DNA of 64,000 nucleotides from DATKWD01 sp035529695 (GTDB taxonomy: Bacteria > Actinomycetota > Acidimicrobiia > Acidimicrobiales > Salinilacustritrichaceae), in contig DATKWD010000019.1 of NCBI GenBank assembly GCA_035529695.1, forward strand, positions 39,511 to 103,510. Direction: 5' to 3'. Below are positions 1 to 8,834 of the stretch, one piece after another. The position numbers and the translations under genes are program-made. Position 1 is the first letter of the stretch. Every line of letters starts with the position of its first letter. The notes under the pieces are model-generated. The model worked only from the letters and a program-made list of their open reading frames with translations, was not told the DNA's origin and did not search any database.

Positions 1-203
1 GGGCAAGGGGTGTTCGCATCTGAATCGGCTTTCGTTCGAATGGTCAGAGAGTCTGTCTCGGGCTCCTTCTCGCGCCCGCAGTGTCCGTAGCGACGATACC
101 ACACAAAGTGACCGAGGTCGAACGGTTGGGGGTGAGGTCGGCGGGTGTCCGCGTTCGGCGAAAGACCCGCTCGTAGGGTTCGCCCGATGACCGAGGAAAC
201 CGG

Positions 204-569
204 ATGAAGCGCACCCTGGTGATCTGCGATGACGACCCGATGGCACGCAAAGTGATCGAGATGCTCGCTGTGCAGGCAGGCTACGAGGTCGTCGCCGAGG
301 TCGATCTGGCGGTCCGTGCGGTCGAGATGGCTGCCTATCACCAACCCGGCGTGCTGGTGATGGACGTCTCGATGCCGGGGATGCGGGGCACCGAAGCGGT
401 CGCTCTCGCACGTGAGGCGTCCGAGGACACCCGCATCATCCTGGTGTCGGCCTTCGACCTCATTCCGAGGGGCGCCGTTCCCGGCGGCGCCTACGACGTG
501 GTCGACAAGACCGACTTCGGCTACTTGGCATCGGTGCTCGCGAGCATCCCGACCATCGCCGCAGCCTGA
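204..569 (+). CDS. stand-alone response regulator receiver protein
   Basis: A 121-residue protein made of one CheY-like receiver domain with no output domain. The acidic pocket is DDD at residues 9-11, the probable phospho-acceptor is Asp54 in VMDVSMPGM, and the conserved Ser82 and Lys102 (VVDKTD) follow at normal spacing. It should accept a phosphoryl group from a histidine kinase and signal by protein contact. No kinase gene is next to it, so the partner is unknown. A GAGG ribosome-binding site lies about 7 bases before the ATG. The stop codon overlaps the ATG of the following crotonase gene by one base, so the two are probably translationally coupled, although no functional link is obvious. 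Confidence 0.9.
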   Translation: MKRTLVICDDDPMARKVIEMLAVQAGYEVVAEVDLAVRAVEMAAYHQPGVLVMDVSMPGMRGTEAVALAREASEDTRIILVSAFDLIPRGAVPGGAYDVVDKTDFGYLASVLASIPTIAAA

Positions 570-1462
570 TGTCCGAGGGCGCCTCGTTCGAGGACATCTC
601 CTACGAGGTCGAGGATCGGGTGCTCACCATCACCCTCGATCGGCCGGACCAGCTCAACGCCTTCACCGTTCGGATGCAGCACGAGCTGTGTGTCGCGCTC
701 GACCGCGCAGACGCCGATGACGAGGTGCGTGCGGTCATCGTGACCGGGCGCGGCCGCGGGTTCTGCGCCGGCGCGGATCTGTCGATGGGTGCCCAGACCT
801 TCGACATCGAGGCCAACACCGGCGACTCGGCCGCGGTGTCGGGCGACGGTGCGGAGTCCGACGTGCATCGCGACGAAGGCGGCCTGCTGACGCTGCGCAT
901 CTTCGACATCACCAAGCCGATCATCGCCGCCGTCAACGGTGCCGCGGTCGGGGTCGGGGTCACCATGATGCTGCCGATGGACATCCGCATCGCGTCCGAT
1001 TCGGCCCGGTTCGGATTCGTGTTCGCCCGCAGGGGCATCGTGCCCGAGGCGTGCTCGTCGTACTTCCTGCCACGTCTCGTCGGCATCGACCGAGCGCTCG
1101 AGTGGGCCTACACCGGCAAGGTGTTCGACGCTGCCGAAGCCCTTGATGGTGGACTGGTCCGTGAGGTCGTGCCGGCCGACCAGTTGCTCGGTCGTGCTCG
1201 CGAGATCGCTCGTGAGATCGCCGACAACACCTCGGCCGTGTCGGTGGCACTGACCCGACAGATGATGTGGAAGATGCTCGGCGCCTCCCACCCGATCGAG
1301 GCGCACCGTGTCGACAGTCGTGGCATCAATGCACTGGGCGCCAGCGCGGATGCACGCGAGGGCGTCGTGTCGTTCCTCGAGAAGCGTCCCGCCGCCTTCA
1401 CCGACAAGGTGTCCGCCGACATGCCCGACTTCTATCCATGGTGGGAGCCCGAGGAGTTCTAG
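569..1462 (+). CDS. enoyl-CoA hydratase/isomerase (crotonase) family protein
   Basis: A 297-residue, full-length crotonase-fold protein. The N-terminal LDRPDQLNAF segment, the CoA/oxyanion segment FCAGADLS, the second oxyanion segment VNGAAVGVGV and the catalytic-type glutamate in GIVPEACSS are all present. The C-terminus carries the FLEKRPAAF motif common in this family. It probably hydrates or isomerises an acyl-CoA in fatty-acid or related beta-oxidation; the substrate cannot be read from sequence. The gene overlaps the receiver gene upstream by one base and converges on a DsbA-family gene 15 bases beyond its stop. Confidence 0.88.
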   Translation: MSEGASFEDISYEVEDRVLTITLDRPDQLNAFTVRMQHELCVALDRADADDEVRAVIVTGRGRGFCAGADLSMGAQTFDIEANTGDSAAVSGDGAESDVHRDEGGLLTLRIFDITKPIIAAVNGAAVGVGVTMMLPMDIRIASDSARFGFVFARRGIVPEACSSYFLPRLVGIDRALEWAYTGKVFDAAEALDGGLVREVVPADQLLGRAREIAREIADNTSAVSVALTRQMMWKMLGASHPIEAHRVDSRGINALGASADAREGVVSFLEKRPAAFTDKVSADMPDFYPWWEPEEF

Positions 1463-1477
1463 AGCGGTTGCCCGCCG

Positions 1478-2191
1478 TCACCGAGCCTCGCCGACCACCT
1501 CGAAGCCGTTGTCGCCGAAGCCGATCTCCTTGCCGCGGTTGATGCTGACCCAGTCGCGGGCCTGGAGGTAGGGCCTGAAGGTCTCGACGATGGCGGCCTC
1601 GTCTGCCTTGGTCTTGGGCTTCTGGAGTTCGTAGACGTTGGGGAACTCGGTCCAGGCCGTCACGGCATGCCAGAGGCGCACGGCGGCGTCGCCCGTGGGC
1701 GGGTCGATCAGGACCGGCCCGTACAGGCAGTGATCGCCGAAGAACAGCGTGGGCACGCCGTAGCCGCCGTGGTCGACGACCTTCTGGTGTTCGTCGCGGA
1801 CCTCGTCATGAGTCGTCGGGTCGGCGATCGCCTGGTCGACGAGTCCGGGGTCGAAACCGAGCTCATCCAGCAGGTGGCGGGCAACGTCGGGCTCGTGCGG
1901 CTTGAGGCCGTCTTCATGCAGCGCCCGGCCTGACCGCTCGTACCAGGCGTCGAGCATCGCCATGTCCTGGCGACGCAGCAGCACCCCGATGCGCATCATC
2001 GACCATCCGTAGGACCACTCGCGCTCCCACGGGTGCTTCTTGCCCTCGACCCGATTGATCTCCTCGAGGCTGAAGAACTTCCACGAGATCTCGATGCCCA
2101 TCTCGTCGCGTACGGCCCGGATCCACTTCGAGGTCTGGTAGGCGTACGGGCACATCACATCGAAGTGGAAGTCGACCGAGGAAGCGTCCAT
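1478..2191 (-). CDS. DsbA-family thioredoxin-fold protein (CPYA motif)
   Basis: A protein of about 237 residues that begins MDASSVDFHFDVMCPYAY. The active-site motif is CPYA, so only the first cysteine of the usual CxxC is kept. The cis-proline loop is GVPTLFF. This resembles the DsbA/FrnE/2-hydroxychromene-2-carboxylate isomerase superfamily and actinobacterial thiol-dependent reductases. A mycothiol-linked transferase or isomerase role is possible given its divergent neighbour. I prefer the ATG at 2191; an in-frame ATG at 2218 would overlap the start of the divergent gene. The reading frame is open further upstream, but that part looks non-coding. Confidence 0.8.
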   Translation of the reverse strand: MDASSVDFHFDVMCPYAYQTSKWIRAVRDEMGIEISWKFFSLEEINRVEGKKHPWEREWSYGWSMMRIGVLLRRQDMAMLDAWYERSGRALHEDGLKPHEPDVARHLLDELGFDPGLVDQAIADPTTHDEVRDEHQKVVDHGGYGVPTLFFGDHCLYGPVLIDPPTGDAAVRLWHAVTAWTEFPNVYELQKPKTKADEAAIVETFRPYLQARDWVSINRGKEIGFGDNGFEVVGEAR

Positions 2192-2216
2192 GGGTTCGAG
2201 TGTAGGTTCGCCGTCC

Positions 2217-3026
2217 ATGAGCCCTCCTGTGGTCGACCTCCTGCGCACCGAATGGTCCACCCTCGCCGAAGTCGGTGACTCGCTGTCCGACAACGACTGG
2301 GACCGGGGCACCGACCTCCCTGGTTGGACAGTGCGCGACAACCTCTCGCACATCATCGGCACCGAGCTTCAGCTGCTGGGCGAGTCTCCTGCCCCCTTGC
2401 CGGGTGATCCGCCGGCTCACGTGAAGAACCCGATCGGCGAGATGAACGAGGCCTGGATCCAGGAGCGTCGCGGACGATCTGGTGCCGCGGTACTCGCCGA
2501 GTTCAAGGATGTCGCCGCCCGACGGCTCGCAGCGCTCGACGGGTTCACCGACGCGCAGTGGGACCAGGAGATGCCCGGCCCGACCGGCATCGTGCCCTAC
2601 TCGGAGTTCATCAACATCCGGGTGATGGACAGTTGGGTGCACGAGCAGGACATCCGTCGGGCGGTCGGCAGGCCGGGCAACATCTCGGGGCCGGTGGCCG
2701 ATCACTCGCTGGCCCGCTACGAGCCGGCCATGGGATTCGTCGTCGGCAAGAAGGCCGGCGCCGCCGAGGGTCAGTCGGTGGTCTTCGATCTGACAGGGGT
2801 GCAGGGGCGCACGATCGCCGTGCAGGTCGTCGACGGCCGAGCGCAGGTGTCGGGCGACTCGCCGTCCGAGCCGACGGTGAAGCTGACCATGGACGCCGAG
2901 ACCTGGTGGTGTCTGTCGCTCGGCCGCTGGGACGGCGAGTCGGTACTGGCACAGGGCAAGGTCGCCATCGACGGTGATCAGGACCTGGGAAGCGCCGTCG
3001 TCACGAACCTCGCCTTCATGATCTGA
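2217..3026 (+). CDS. maleylpyruvate isomerase-family mycothiol-dependent enzyme
   Basis: A 269-residue protein. The N-terminal half has the DinB/MDMPI pattern (DLPGWTVRDNLSHIIGTE, then VMDSWVHEQDIRRAVG), whose histidines form the metal site in this family. The C-terminal half resembles the MDMPI C-terminal/SCP2-like domain (VKLTMDAETWWCL). Such proteins use mycothiol in isomerase or transferase reactions, and the mycothiol ligase gene mshC lies at 5702-6802. The start is the ATG at 2217, with a TAGGTT sequence at 2203-2208 that could be a -10 element for a leaderless transcript. It is divergent from the DsbA-family gene, only 25 bases away. Confidence 0.82.
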   Translation: MSPPVVDLLRTEWSTLAEVGDSLSDNDWDRGTDLPGWTVRDNLSHIIGTELQLLGESPAPLPGDPPAHVKNPIGEMNEAWIQERRGRSGAAVLAEFKDVAARRLAALDGFTDAQWDQEMPGPTGIVPYSEFINIRVMDSWVHEQDIRRAVGRPGNISGPVADHSLARYEPAMGFVVGKKAGAAEGQSVVFDLTGVQGRTIAVQVVDGRAQVSGDSPSEPTVKLTMDAETWWCLSLGRWDGESVLAQGKVAIDGDQDLGSAVVTNLAFMI

Positions 3027-3103
3027 GCTGTCCAGGCAGTTGATCCGGGCATGACCGCCGGCGAGCCGCGCCTGAAATCGTCCCCGGTTGGCATCGGGAG
3101 CGC

Positions 3104-3985
3104 CTACCCGGTGAGCGACTTCGCCGACCGCAGATAGCCGCCGGCGTCGATGATCTGGCGGCTCCACGCCCTCAGCACCTCGTTGACGCGGTCGAAGTCG
3201 TCGCCGAGGCGGTCGGTGACCCGGAGCATCTGTTCGTCGGTGGTGGCCTCGACGGCCTCTCGTGCCATTCGGCCGGCGTCGGTGAACGCCCCGTCGTCGA
3301 TCAGGCTGCGGGCGCGTAGCCTCGCGACGGCGTCGTCCATGTCGGTGTCGTTCCAGGCTCTGGTGCGGAGGTAGCTGCGCATCGGCAGGCCCCAGAAGAG
3401 CTCGGTCAGCAGCCCGATCTCGACGGCGTCGAAGCCGGCCGCCGTCCATGCCGCGGTGTGGCTGTCGCCGCGGTACTCGCGGATGCGATCGCCGGCGACG
3501 AACAGGTCGCGCCAATCGTCCTCGCCCGTGTACGGCATCGACAGCGTGCCGGCGTACAGCGGCCGTCCGGCCGGCGGTGCTCCGTTGACGGCATCGATCA
3601 GCGCATCTGCGACCTCGCGCACCTCGGGCGGATCTCCGAGGATCCTTCGTAGCTGGGCGACGGCGCCCGAGACCCTGGCCTCGACCAAGTCCTCCGGGGT
3701 GCTGATCGCCCACGCCATGTCGATTGCGGGCACCACGGCAGCGGGGTTGAAGACGGCGAAGGCCGCAGCCACCACCTCGCCCGCGACGCGACCCATGCTG
3801 GCACCGCGGCTGCCGAAGTAGGCGACTCCGTCGGGAAGGGCGACTCCATCGCTGGTCAGCGGGCTCGGTTGGAAGCCGAGCGACTCGTACTGTGCATGGC
3901 ACTCTGGGGAGAAGAACACCCCGCCGATCACCGGTTCGAGCACGTCCCGGAACGTTCGGGCTCGTCGGTGGGCGGCGGTGGTCAT
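3104..3985 (-). CDS. SCO6745-family protein of unknown function
   Basis: A 293-residue protein. The N-terminal pattern (RTFRDVLEPVIGGVFFSPE, then SRGASMGRVAGEVVAAAFAVFNP) and the later ELFWGLPMRSYLRTRAW segment match my memory of the actinobacterial family named after SCO6745. Its members resemble winged-helix proteins near the C-terminus and have no established reaction. The protein is soluble, with no signal peptide or membrane segment. It is divergent from nudC, with 34 bases between starts. Family assignment is by recognised sequence pattern only; no function should be inferred. Confidence 0.72.
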   Translation of the reverse strand: MTTAAHRRARTFRDVLEPVIGGVFFSPECHAQYESLGFQPSPLTSDGVALPDGVAYFGSRGASMGRVAGEVVAAAFAVFNPAAVVPAIDMAWAISTPEDLVEARVSGAVAQLRRILGDPPEVREVADALIDAVNGAPPAGRPLYAGTLSMPYTGEDDWRDLFVAGDRIREYRGDSHTAAWTAAGFDAVEIGLLTELFWGLPMRSYLRTRAWNDTDMDDAVARLRARSLIDDGAFTDAGRMAREAVEATTDEQMLRVTDRLGDDFDRVNEVLRAWSRQIIDAGGYLRSAKSLTG

Positions 3986-4019
3986 GCGCTCATCGTGGCA
4001 GGCGCGGCATGATCGTGCG

Positions 4020-4799
4020 ATGGAAGACCTGCGGCTCCCGATCGAACCACCCAGCGACGATGGCGACCGGGTGGTGTTCTACGTCGACCGGACCGAGATC
4101 GCCGTCCACGCCGACGCCGAACCGGAGCCGTCGAGCCTCTACCTCGGCACCACGGGTGGCACCCACTACTGGGCTGTCGATGTGGACGGTGACGGCATCC
4201 CCGACGGGTTCTTCGGCGCACCGCTGATGGGGCTCTACGGCAAGGTGGACGAACCGACGTGGACCCTTGCCGGACGTGCCGTGCAGCTCGTCGAGTGGCA
4301 GCGCACCCACCAGTTCTGCGGCCGATGCGCCACCCCGACCGAGCAGGCCGATGGCGAACGGGCGCGGCGTTGCCCGGCGTGTGGCCTCATGGCCTTCCCG
4401 CGACTGGCTCCAGCAGTCATCACGCTCGTGACCGACGACGACGGGCGAGCGTTGCTGGCCCGCGGCAAGGCGTTCCCGATCCCGATGTACAGCTGTCTCG
4501 CCGGGTTCGTCGAGCCGGGGGAGAACCTCGAACAGGCGGTGCGACGCGAGGTGCTCGAAGAGGTCGGCCTCGTGGTCGGCGACGTCGTCTACCACTCGAG
4601 CCAACCGTGGCCATTTCCTCACTCGCTCATGATCGGTTTCACTGCCCGGTTGGAGTCGGGCGAGATCGAATGTGACCCGACCGAGATCGTCGACGCCAAC
4701 TGGTACGCCCGCGACGACCTGCCGGCCATCCCGCCGGGCATGAGCATCGCTCGCAAGCTGATCGACGCGTGGCTCGTGGGCGAGATCGGCGACGCATGA
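4020..4799 (+). CDS. nudC: NAD(+) diphosphatase (NADH pyrophosphatase) NudC
   Basis: A 259-residue Nudix hydrolase. It has the NudC zinc ribbon (Cys100, Cys103, Cys118, Cys121), a complete Nudix box at about residues 162-184 (GFVEPGE, then REVLEEVGL), and the NudC-specific SQPWPFP motif at about 194-200. Enzymes of this type cleave NAD(H) to NMN(H) and AMP, and some remove NAD caps from RNA. I chose the ATG at 4020 because upstream in-frame codons lie in the divergent gene's start region; a CATGAT sequence 7 bases before it could be a -10 element. The stop overlaps the next gene by 4 bases (ATGA). Confidence 0.93.
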   Translation: MEDLRLPIEPPSDDGDRVVFYVDRTEIAVHADAEPEPSSLYLGTTGGTHYWAVDVDGDGIPDGFFGAPLMGLYGKVDEPTWTLAGRAVQLVEWQRTHQFCGRCATPTEQADGERARRCPACGLMAFPRLAPAVITLVTDDDGRALLARGKAFPIPMYSCLAGFVEPGENLEQAVRREVLEEVGLVVGDVVYHSSQPWPFPHSLMIGFTARLESGEIECDPTEIVDANWYARDDLPAIPPGMSIARKLIDAWLVGEIGDA

Positions 4800-5683
4800 A
4801 GATCGGGATGACGATTCCCTCGATGATCGACCGAACCGACCGAGACACGTTCCTTGCCTGGTGTCGACGGGTCGACGAGGGCCCGTTCTCGACGCTCGCC
4901 GTCGGCGAGAGGATCACGTACCACAACCTCGAGATGATGACGTCGCTCGCCGCGGCTGCGTCGGTGACCGAACGGGTTCGGCTGATGTCGACCGTCGTCA
5001 TCTTGCCGATGCATCCGGCGAACCTCATCGCGAAGCAGATGGCGACCATCGACGTCATCTCAGGGGGGCGTCTCGACGTCGGTGTCGGCGTCGGGGGACG
5101 CGACGCCGACTTCCGGGCGGTCGAGGGACGGTTCGATCACCGCCATCAGCGTATGGACGACCAGGTCGCCCAGATGCGACGGGTGTGGGCCGGAGAACCC
5201 GCCGCCCCGGACCTCGGCCCGATCGGCCCACGCCCGGTCCAGGCGGGCGGGCCTCCGGTCTACGCGGGGGTCCTCGGCCCGAAGGCCATCGCCCGGGCCG
5301 CCCAGTGGGCGGTGGGCGTCACGGGCTTCGTCACCGATCCCGACCAGGCGCAGGCCGAACTGACCTTCATCAACGTGCGAGACGCGTGGGACGCGGCAGG
5401 CCGCAGCGAGCCACCGGTGCTCACCACGTCGTTCTGGTACGGGCTCGGCGCCGACGGCGACGAACGCGCCCGAGCCTACGCCCGCAGGTACCTCGGCATC
5501 TTCGGAGACGACTTCGCCGTGGCGATGGCCGACTCGATGACCATGACCACCGAAGCAGCGCTCCTCGCGGGCCTCGGTGGCCTGGCCGACGCCGGCTGCG
5601 ACGAGATCATCCTGGTCCCTACCACCGACGACCTCGACGAACTCGACCGGACGATCGAGGTCATCAACCGGTTCACCACCTAG
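4796..5683 (+). CDS. LLM-class flavin-dependent oxidoreductase
   Basis: A 295-residue protein of the bacterial luciferase-like TIM-barrel family. It begins MKIGMTIPSM and carries SVTERVRLMSTVVILP and the ISGGRLDVGVGVGGRD segment that contacts F420 or FMN in these enzymes. In actinobacteria the cofactor is often F420. The substrate is unknown. It is coupled to nudC by an ATGA overlap, so the two are likely cotranscribed. It converges on mshC with 18 bases between stops. Confidence 0.88.
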   Translation: MKIGMTIPSMIDRTDRDTFLAWCRRVDEGPFSTLAVGERITYHNLEMMTSLAAAASVTERVRLMSTVVILPMHPANLIAKQMATIDVISGGRLDVGVGVGGRDADFRAVEGRFDHRHQRMDDQVAQMRRVWAGEPAAPDLGPIGPRPVQAGGPPVYAGVLGPKAIARAAQWAVGVTGFVTDPDQAQAELTFINVRDAWDAAGRSEPPVLTTSFWYGLGADGDERARAYARRYLGIFGDDFAVAMADSMTMTTEAALLAGLGGLADAGCDEIILVPTTDDLDELDRTIEVINRFTT

Positions 5684-5701
5684 AGGCCGCGACCGTCGGT
5701 G

Positions 5702-6802
5702 TCAGAGGAGGGCCAAGACCTTGGCGACGGTTCTGGCTGCTTCGCCACCTTCTTCGATCGCCAGATCGAGCGCTGCGGTGACATCGAGATCGTCCATCAG
5801 GAGCTCACATGCCTTGAGCGTCGTTGCCTCGGTGCCGCCGGGCCGACCGGCGGCATTCCACAGGGACTCGAGACGCTCGGAAGCGCCGTCGAGTTGTGGC
5901 TCGTCGAAGTCCCAGTCGTCGTGCCACGGACGATCGATGAGGTGAAGGCGGATGGCCTGGGCTGGCCAGCGCTGGAGGAGATCGTCGACGAAGACCAGAT
6001 TGCCGGTTGACTTGGCGACCTTCTCGCCCCCTCGCGTGACGGTGCCGACGTGCATCCACGAGCGGACGAAGGGCGCCACGCCCGTCGCAGCCTCGACGAT
6101 CGCCTGCTCGTAGGCGTGGTGCGGGTAGGCCAGGTCGCAGCCCCCGGCGTGGACGTCGACCGACATCCCGAGGATCGACGTGGCCATCGCCGCACATTCG
6201 GCATGCCAGCCCGGCCGACCCGGACCCCAGGGGCTCTCCCACGCAGGTTCACCCTCGGCGGAGTGCTGCCAGATCGCGGCGTCGAACGGGTTGTCCTTGG
6301 CGGTGTCGTCGGTGCGACCTCCGCGGTCGCCGTAGGTGGCGAGCGCGTCTGCTTCGCTCAACCCCGATGACTGCCAGAGATCAGCGGCGCGGAAGAACAC
6401 CGATCCGCCACGTTCGTACGCGACCCCACGATCGAGAAGGGCGCGGGCGAGGAAGATCACGTCGGTGACGTAGTCGCGGCTCTTGGGCTCGAATGCGGGT
6501 CGATCGACCCGCAGCTTGCGCATGTCCTCCTCGAACTGGAAGGTCTGCTGGGTCGCGAGCGCCTGCCAGGTGGTGTGGCGCGACGCTGCCTCCTCGATGA
6601 GGTGGTCGTCGATGTCGGTCACGTTGCGGACCACCTGTGGTTCGATGCCGACATGGGCGAGCACGCGGCTGAGCGTGTCGACCCACGTGAACGTCGCGGC
6701 GTGGCCGATGTGGGTGGTGTCGTACGGCGTGATGCCGCACACGTAGATGCGAGCCCGGGCGAGGGTCGGAAGCGGCTGGGATCCGAGGCGTAGTTGCACC
6801 AC
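5702..6802 (-). CDS. mshC: cysteine:1D-myo-inosityl 2-amino-2-deoxy-alpha-D-glucopyranoside ligase MshC
   Basis: A 366-residue class I aminoacyl-tRNA-synthetase-like protein. It has the HIGH motif (HIGHA, residues 31-35), zinc-site residues (Cys22, WHAEC, YPHHAYEQ) and the KMSKS-equivalent VAKSTGN. It lacks the long C-terminal helical region of a true cysteinyl-tRNA synthetase, which points to MshC, the enzyme that joins cysteine to GlcN-Ins in mycothiol synthesis. At 366 residues it is somewhat shorter than the roughly 410 residues of mycobacterial MshC. The start is a GTG at 6802. A misannotated CysS is the main alternative. It fits with the mycothiol-type enzymes nearby. Confidence 0.85.
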   Translation of the reverse strand: MVQLRLGSQPLPTLARARIYVCGITPYDTTHIGHAATFTWVDTLSRVLAHVGIEPQVVRNVTDIDDHLIEEAASRHTTWQALATQQTFQFEEDMRKLRVDRPAFEPKSRDYVTDVIFLARALLDRGVAYERGGSVFFRAADLWQSSGLSEADALATYGDRGGRTDDTAKDNPFDAAIWQHSAEGEPAWESPWGPGRPGWHAECAAMATSILGMSVDVHAGGCDLAYPHHAYEQAIVEAATGVAPFVRSWMHVGTVTRGGEKVAKSTGNLVFVDDLLQRWPAQAIRLHLIDRPWHDDWDFDEPQLDGASERLESLWNAAGRPGGTEATTLKACELLMDDLDVTAALDLAIEEGGEAARTVAKVLALL

Positions 6803-6923
6803 TGCAGCGTAGGCCGACCCCCCTCCCCGGAGCCCCCCGTGGTGTGGAATCAGGCTTCTCCGACGAACCAGATGTCGGGGGCGCTGGACACTCCTGCCTC
6901 CTGCATGACCTCACGCAACTACC

Positions 6924-7334
6924 GTGCCGACCGTGGTGCAACCTGCCCAACTCCTCGGTTCGACGCTCCGCTCGGTGACCGCCTCGTGGGAGGTCGTCGA
7001 CGGCGTGCGGGCGACGGTGCCCAACCATGTCTGGCTCGATCTGAGCGAGGCGGGGCTGGTGCAGGTCGTGACGATGGGGCAGACCCTGGGCCTGGTGCAC
7101 GAGGAGCCCTATTCCGGCTACTCGATGGGCAGCGACCGGGTCGAGGTCGAGACCGACGCCAACTCCGTCCCGGTCGAGCACTTCACCGGCTCTGCGGTCC
7201 TCGGGGCGAACGCGCTCGAGCGTGGATTCGTGCTGCAGTTCGCCACCGGTTCTGTCGCCTTCGCGAACGTCAACGACGAGCTGGCCATCGGACTGTGGCC
7301 CGACCCCGGCTGGGCTGAGCGCGGGGTTCGCTGA
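6924..7334 (+). CDS. hypothetical protein, 136 residues
   Basis: A small soluble protein starting at GTG 6924. It contains mixed beta-rich segments (LVQVVTMGQTLGLVHEEPY, then GFVLQFATGSVAFANVNDELAIGL) and ends near a PDPGW motif. I do not recognise the family. It has no signal peptide, membrane segment or metal motif. Its codon use is the same GC-rich style as its neighbours, and the open frame is not a shadow of a larger gene, so it is probably real. Its TGA stop abuts the reverse-strand stop of the WS/DGAT gene with no spacer (TGATCA at 7332-7337). Confidence 0.65.
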   Translation: MPTVVQPAQLLGSTLRSVTASWEVVDGVRATVPNHVWLDLSEAGLVQVVTMGQTLGLVHEEPYSGYSMGSDRVEVETDANSVPVEHFTGSAVLGANALERGFVLQFATGSVAFANVNDELAIGLWPDPGWAERGVR

Positions 7335-8780
7335 TCAGCCGGGCGAAGGGGCTGCGGCCTCGAGTTCGTCGAGCGCGATCGCGATCCCCTCGGCGAGCAC
7401 TTCGGGGTCGGGCACGGCCTCTGGGCAGACCATCAGCCCGAAGTCGATCGAGTCGCCGAAGGAGAAGACCGTGATGTTGAGGCTCATCCCCATCAGCAGC
7501 GGGCCCATCGGATACATCGCCTCGACCCGGCCACCCGCGACGTAGAGGTCGAAGGTCGGGCCGGGCACGTTCGAGATGACCACGTTGGACGCGGGTGGGG
7601 TGACGTCGGCCAGCTTGTTGCGGGTGTACATGCGAGCCGCGAGTGCGAGGAGGCCCGGTGGTGTCGTCTCGGTCATGCCCATGATCTGGTGGGCCGCCAT
7701 CGCCGTCCGCATCTCCTTGGCGTTCGTCGAGGACTGATTGATCACCCTGAGCCGCTCCGCTGGATCCTCGATGTCGCTGCCGAGGCTCACGGTCATCGAT
7801 CCGACCTTGTTGCCGACCGAGTCGTCGTCGCTCACTCGGAGCGACACGGGCACCTGGGCGAGCATGGTCGCCGACGGAGCCGCGTCGTGCAGCACGAGGT
7901 AGCGACGCATCGCCGACGAGCACACGGCGAGGATCACGTCGTTGAGCTTCACGCCGTACGCGTCCTTGACCGCCTTCACCCGTTCGAGCTCGATGCGCGC
8001 CGAGGCGAACTTGCGACGCGGCGACGGGTCGGTGTTGAACACCGTGCGAGGCGCGGTCATCGGCAGGCTCAGCGGCTTGTCTCGGTCGGTCAGCACCGGC
8101 ATCGCGGCTGCCGCCTGACGGATCGACTGGTTCATGAAGCGGACCAGCCTGAACGGGGTCTTCCACGCGGTGTTGGCGATGGCTCGTCCGACGAGCTCGA
8201 TGTCACTCGGGACCCGCTCGTACTCGAGACGGTCCTTCTCGATGCCCGTCGGCCCACGGGGCTCGGGGGTCAGATCGAGCAGGACCTCCGCCAGGCCGGC
8301 GCCGCTGACGCCGTCGATCGTCGCATGGTGCATCTTCTGGAGGATGGCGACCTTGCCGCCCTCGAGACCTTCGATGACCCAGGCCTCCCACAGCGGCCGA
8401 CTCCGATCGAGCTGCCGGGCGATGAGGCGGCCGACCAGCTCGCTCAGCTCTGCTTGGCCACCGGGAGCGGGGAGGCCGACCCGATGGATGTGAAAATCGA
8501 CGTTCACGTGCTCGGCCTCGACCCAGTGCGGGCGGTCGAGACCGAGTGGGGTCTCGATGAGCCGCCACCTCAGCTGCGGGATCTCGGGAAGCCGTTCGAT
8601 GAGCAGCTCGCGGAAACGCTTGAACGACCAGCCGTCGGGTGCTGTCGAGGGGTCGACGATGATCAGCCCCGACACGTGCATGTGCCAGTTCGGAGTCTCG
8701 CCGTAGATGAAGGCGGCGTCCTGGCCACTCAGCTGTCGCATGGTCGAGAACGGTACGGGGTTCTCGGCGGGTTCGCGCAA
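7335..8780 (-). CDS. WS/DGAT-type acyltransferase (wax ester synthase/diacylglycerol acyltransferase)
   Basis: A 481-residue protein (about 468 if translation begins at the internal ATG at 8741, MRQLSGQDAAF). The family's catalytic motif HHxxxDG is present as MHHATIDGVSG. Conserved downstream segments include SLRVSDDDSVGNKV, NVVISNVPGP and NITVFSFGDSIDFGL. The enzyme transfers long-chain acyl groups from acyl-CoA to alcohols or diacylglycerol, making storage wax esters or triacylglycerol. This suits an organism with many beta-oxidation genes. The start at 8780 is weakly supported; 8741 matches the usual N-terminus better. It is divergent from the helicase gene. Confidence 0.9.
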   Translation of the reverse strand: MREPAENPVPFSTMRQLSGQDAAFIYGETPNWHMHVSGLIIVDPSTAPDGWSFKRFRELLIERLPEIPQLRWRLIETPLGLDRPHWVEAEHVNVDFHIHRVGLPAPGGQAELSELVGRLIARQLDRSRPLWEAWVIEGLEGGKVAILQKMHHATIDGVSGAGLAEVLLDLTPEPRGPTGIEKDRLEYERVPSDIELVGRAIANTAWKTPFRLVRFMNQSIRQAAAAMPVLTDRDKPLSLPMTAPRTVFNTDPSPRRKFASARIELERVKAVKDAYGVKLNDVILAVCSSAMRRYLVLHDAAPSATMLAQVPVSLRVSDDDSVGNKVGSMTVSLGSDIEDPAERLRVINQSSTNAKEMRTAMAAHQIMGMTETTPPGLLALAARMYTRNKLADVTPPASNVVISNVPGPTFDLYVAGGRVEAMYPMGPLLMGMSLNITVFSFGDSIDFGLMVCPEAVPDPEVLAEGIAIALDELEAAAPSPG

Positions 8781-8834
8781 GGGCGCGACGAGTCACGAAT
8801 CGACCTTGCTCGGGCTCTCGGGCACACTGCACAG

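Noticed and set aside
1..203. Short minus-strand frame (44-250) and a possible tRNA-like TTCGAAT
   Set aside because: No tRNA cloverleaf can be built around it, and the short frame overlaps the receiver gene start without any motif.
521..1306. Minus-strand 261-codon frame
   Set aside because: Antisense to the crotonase gene and without recognisable motifs.
7689..8834. Open frame upstream of the helicase that would give a 1226-residue protein
   Set aside because: It is antisense to the WS/DGAT gene and its composition is arginine/histidine-rich shadow sequence. The real N-terminus (VRPLVDFLPAG) begins at GTG 8835.
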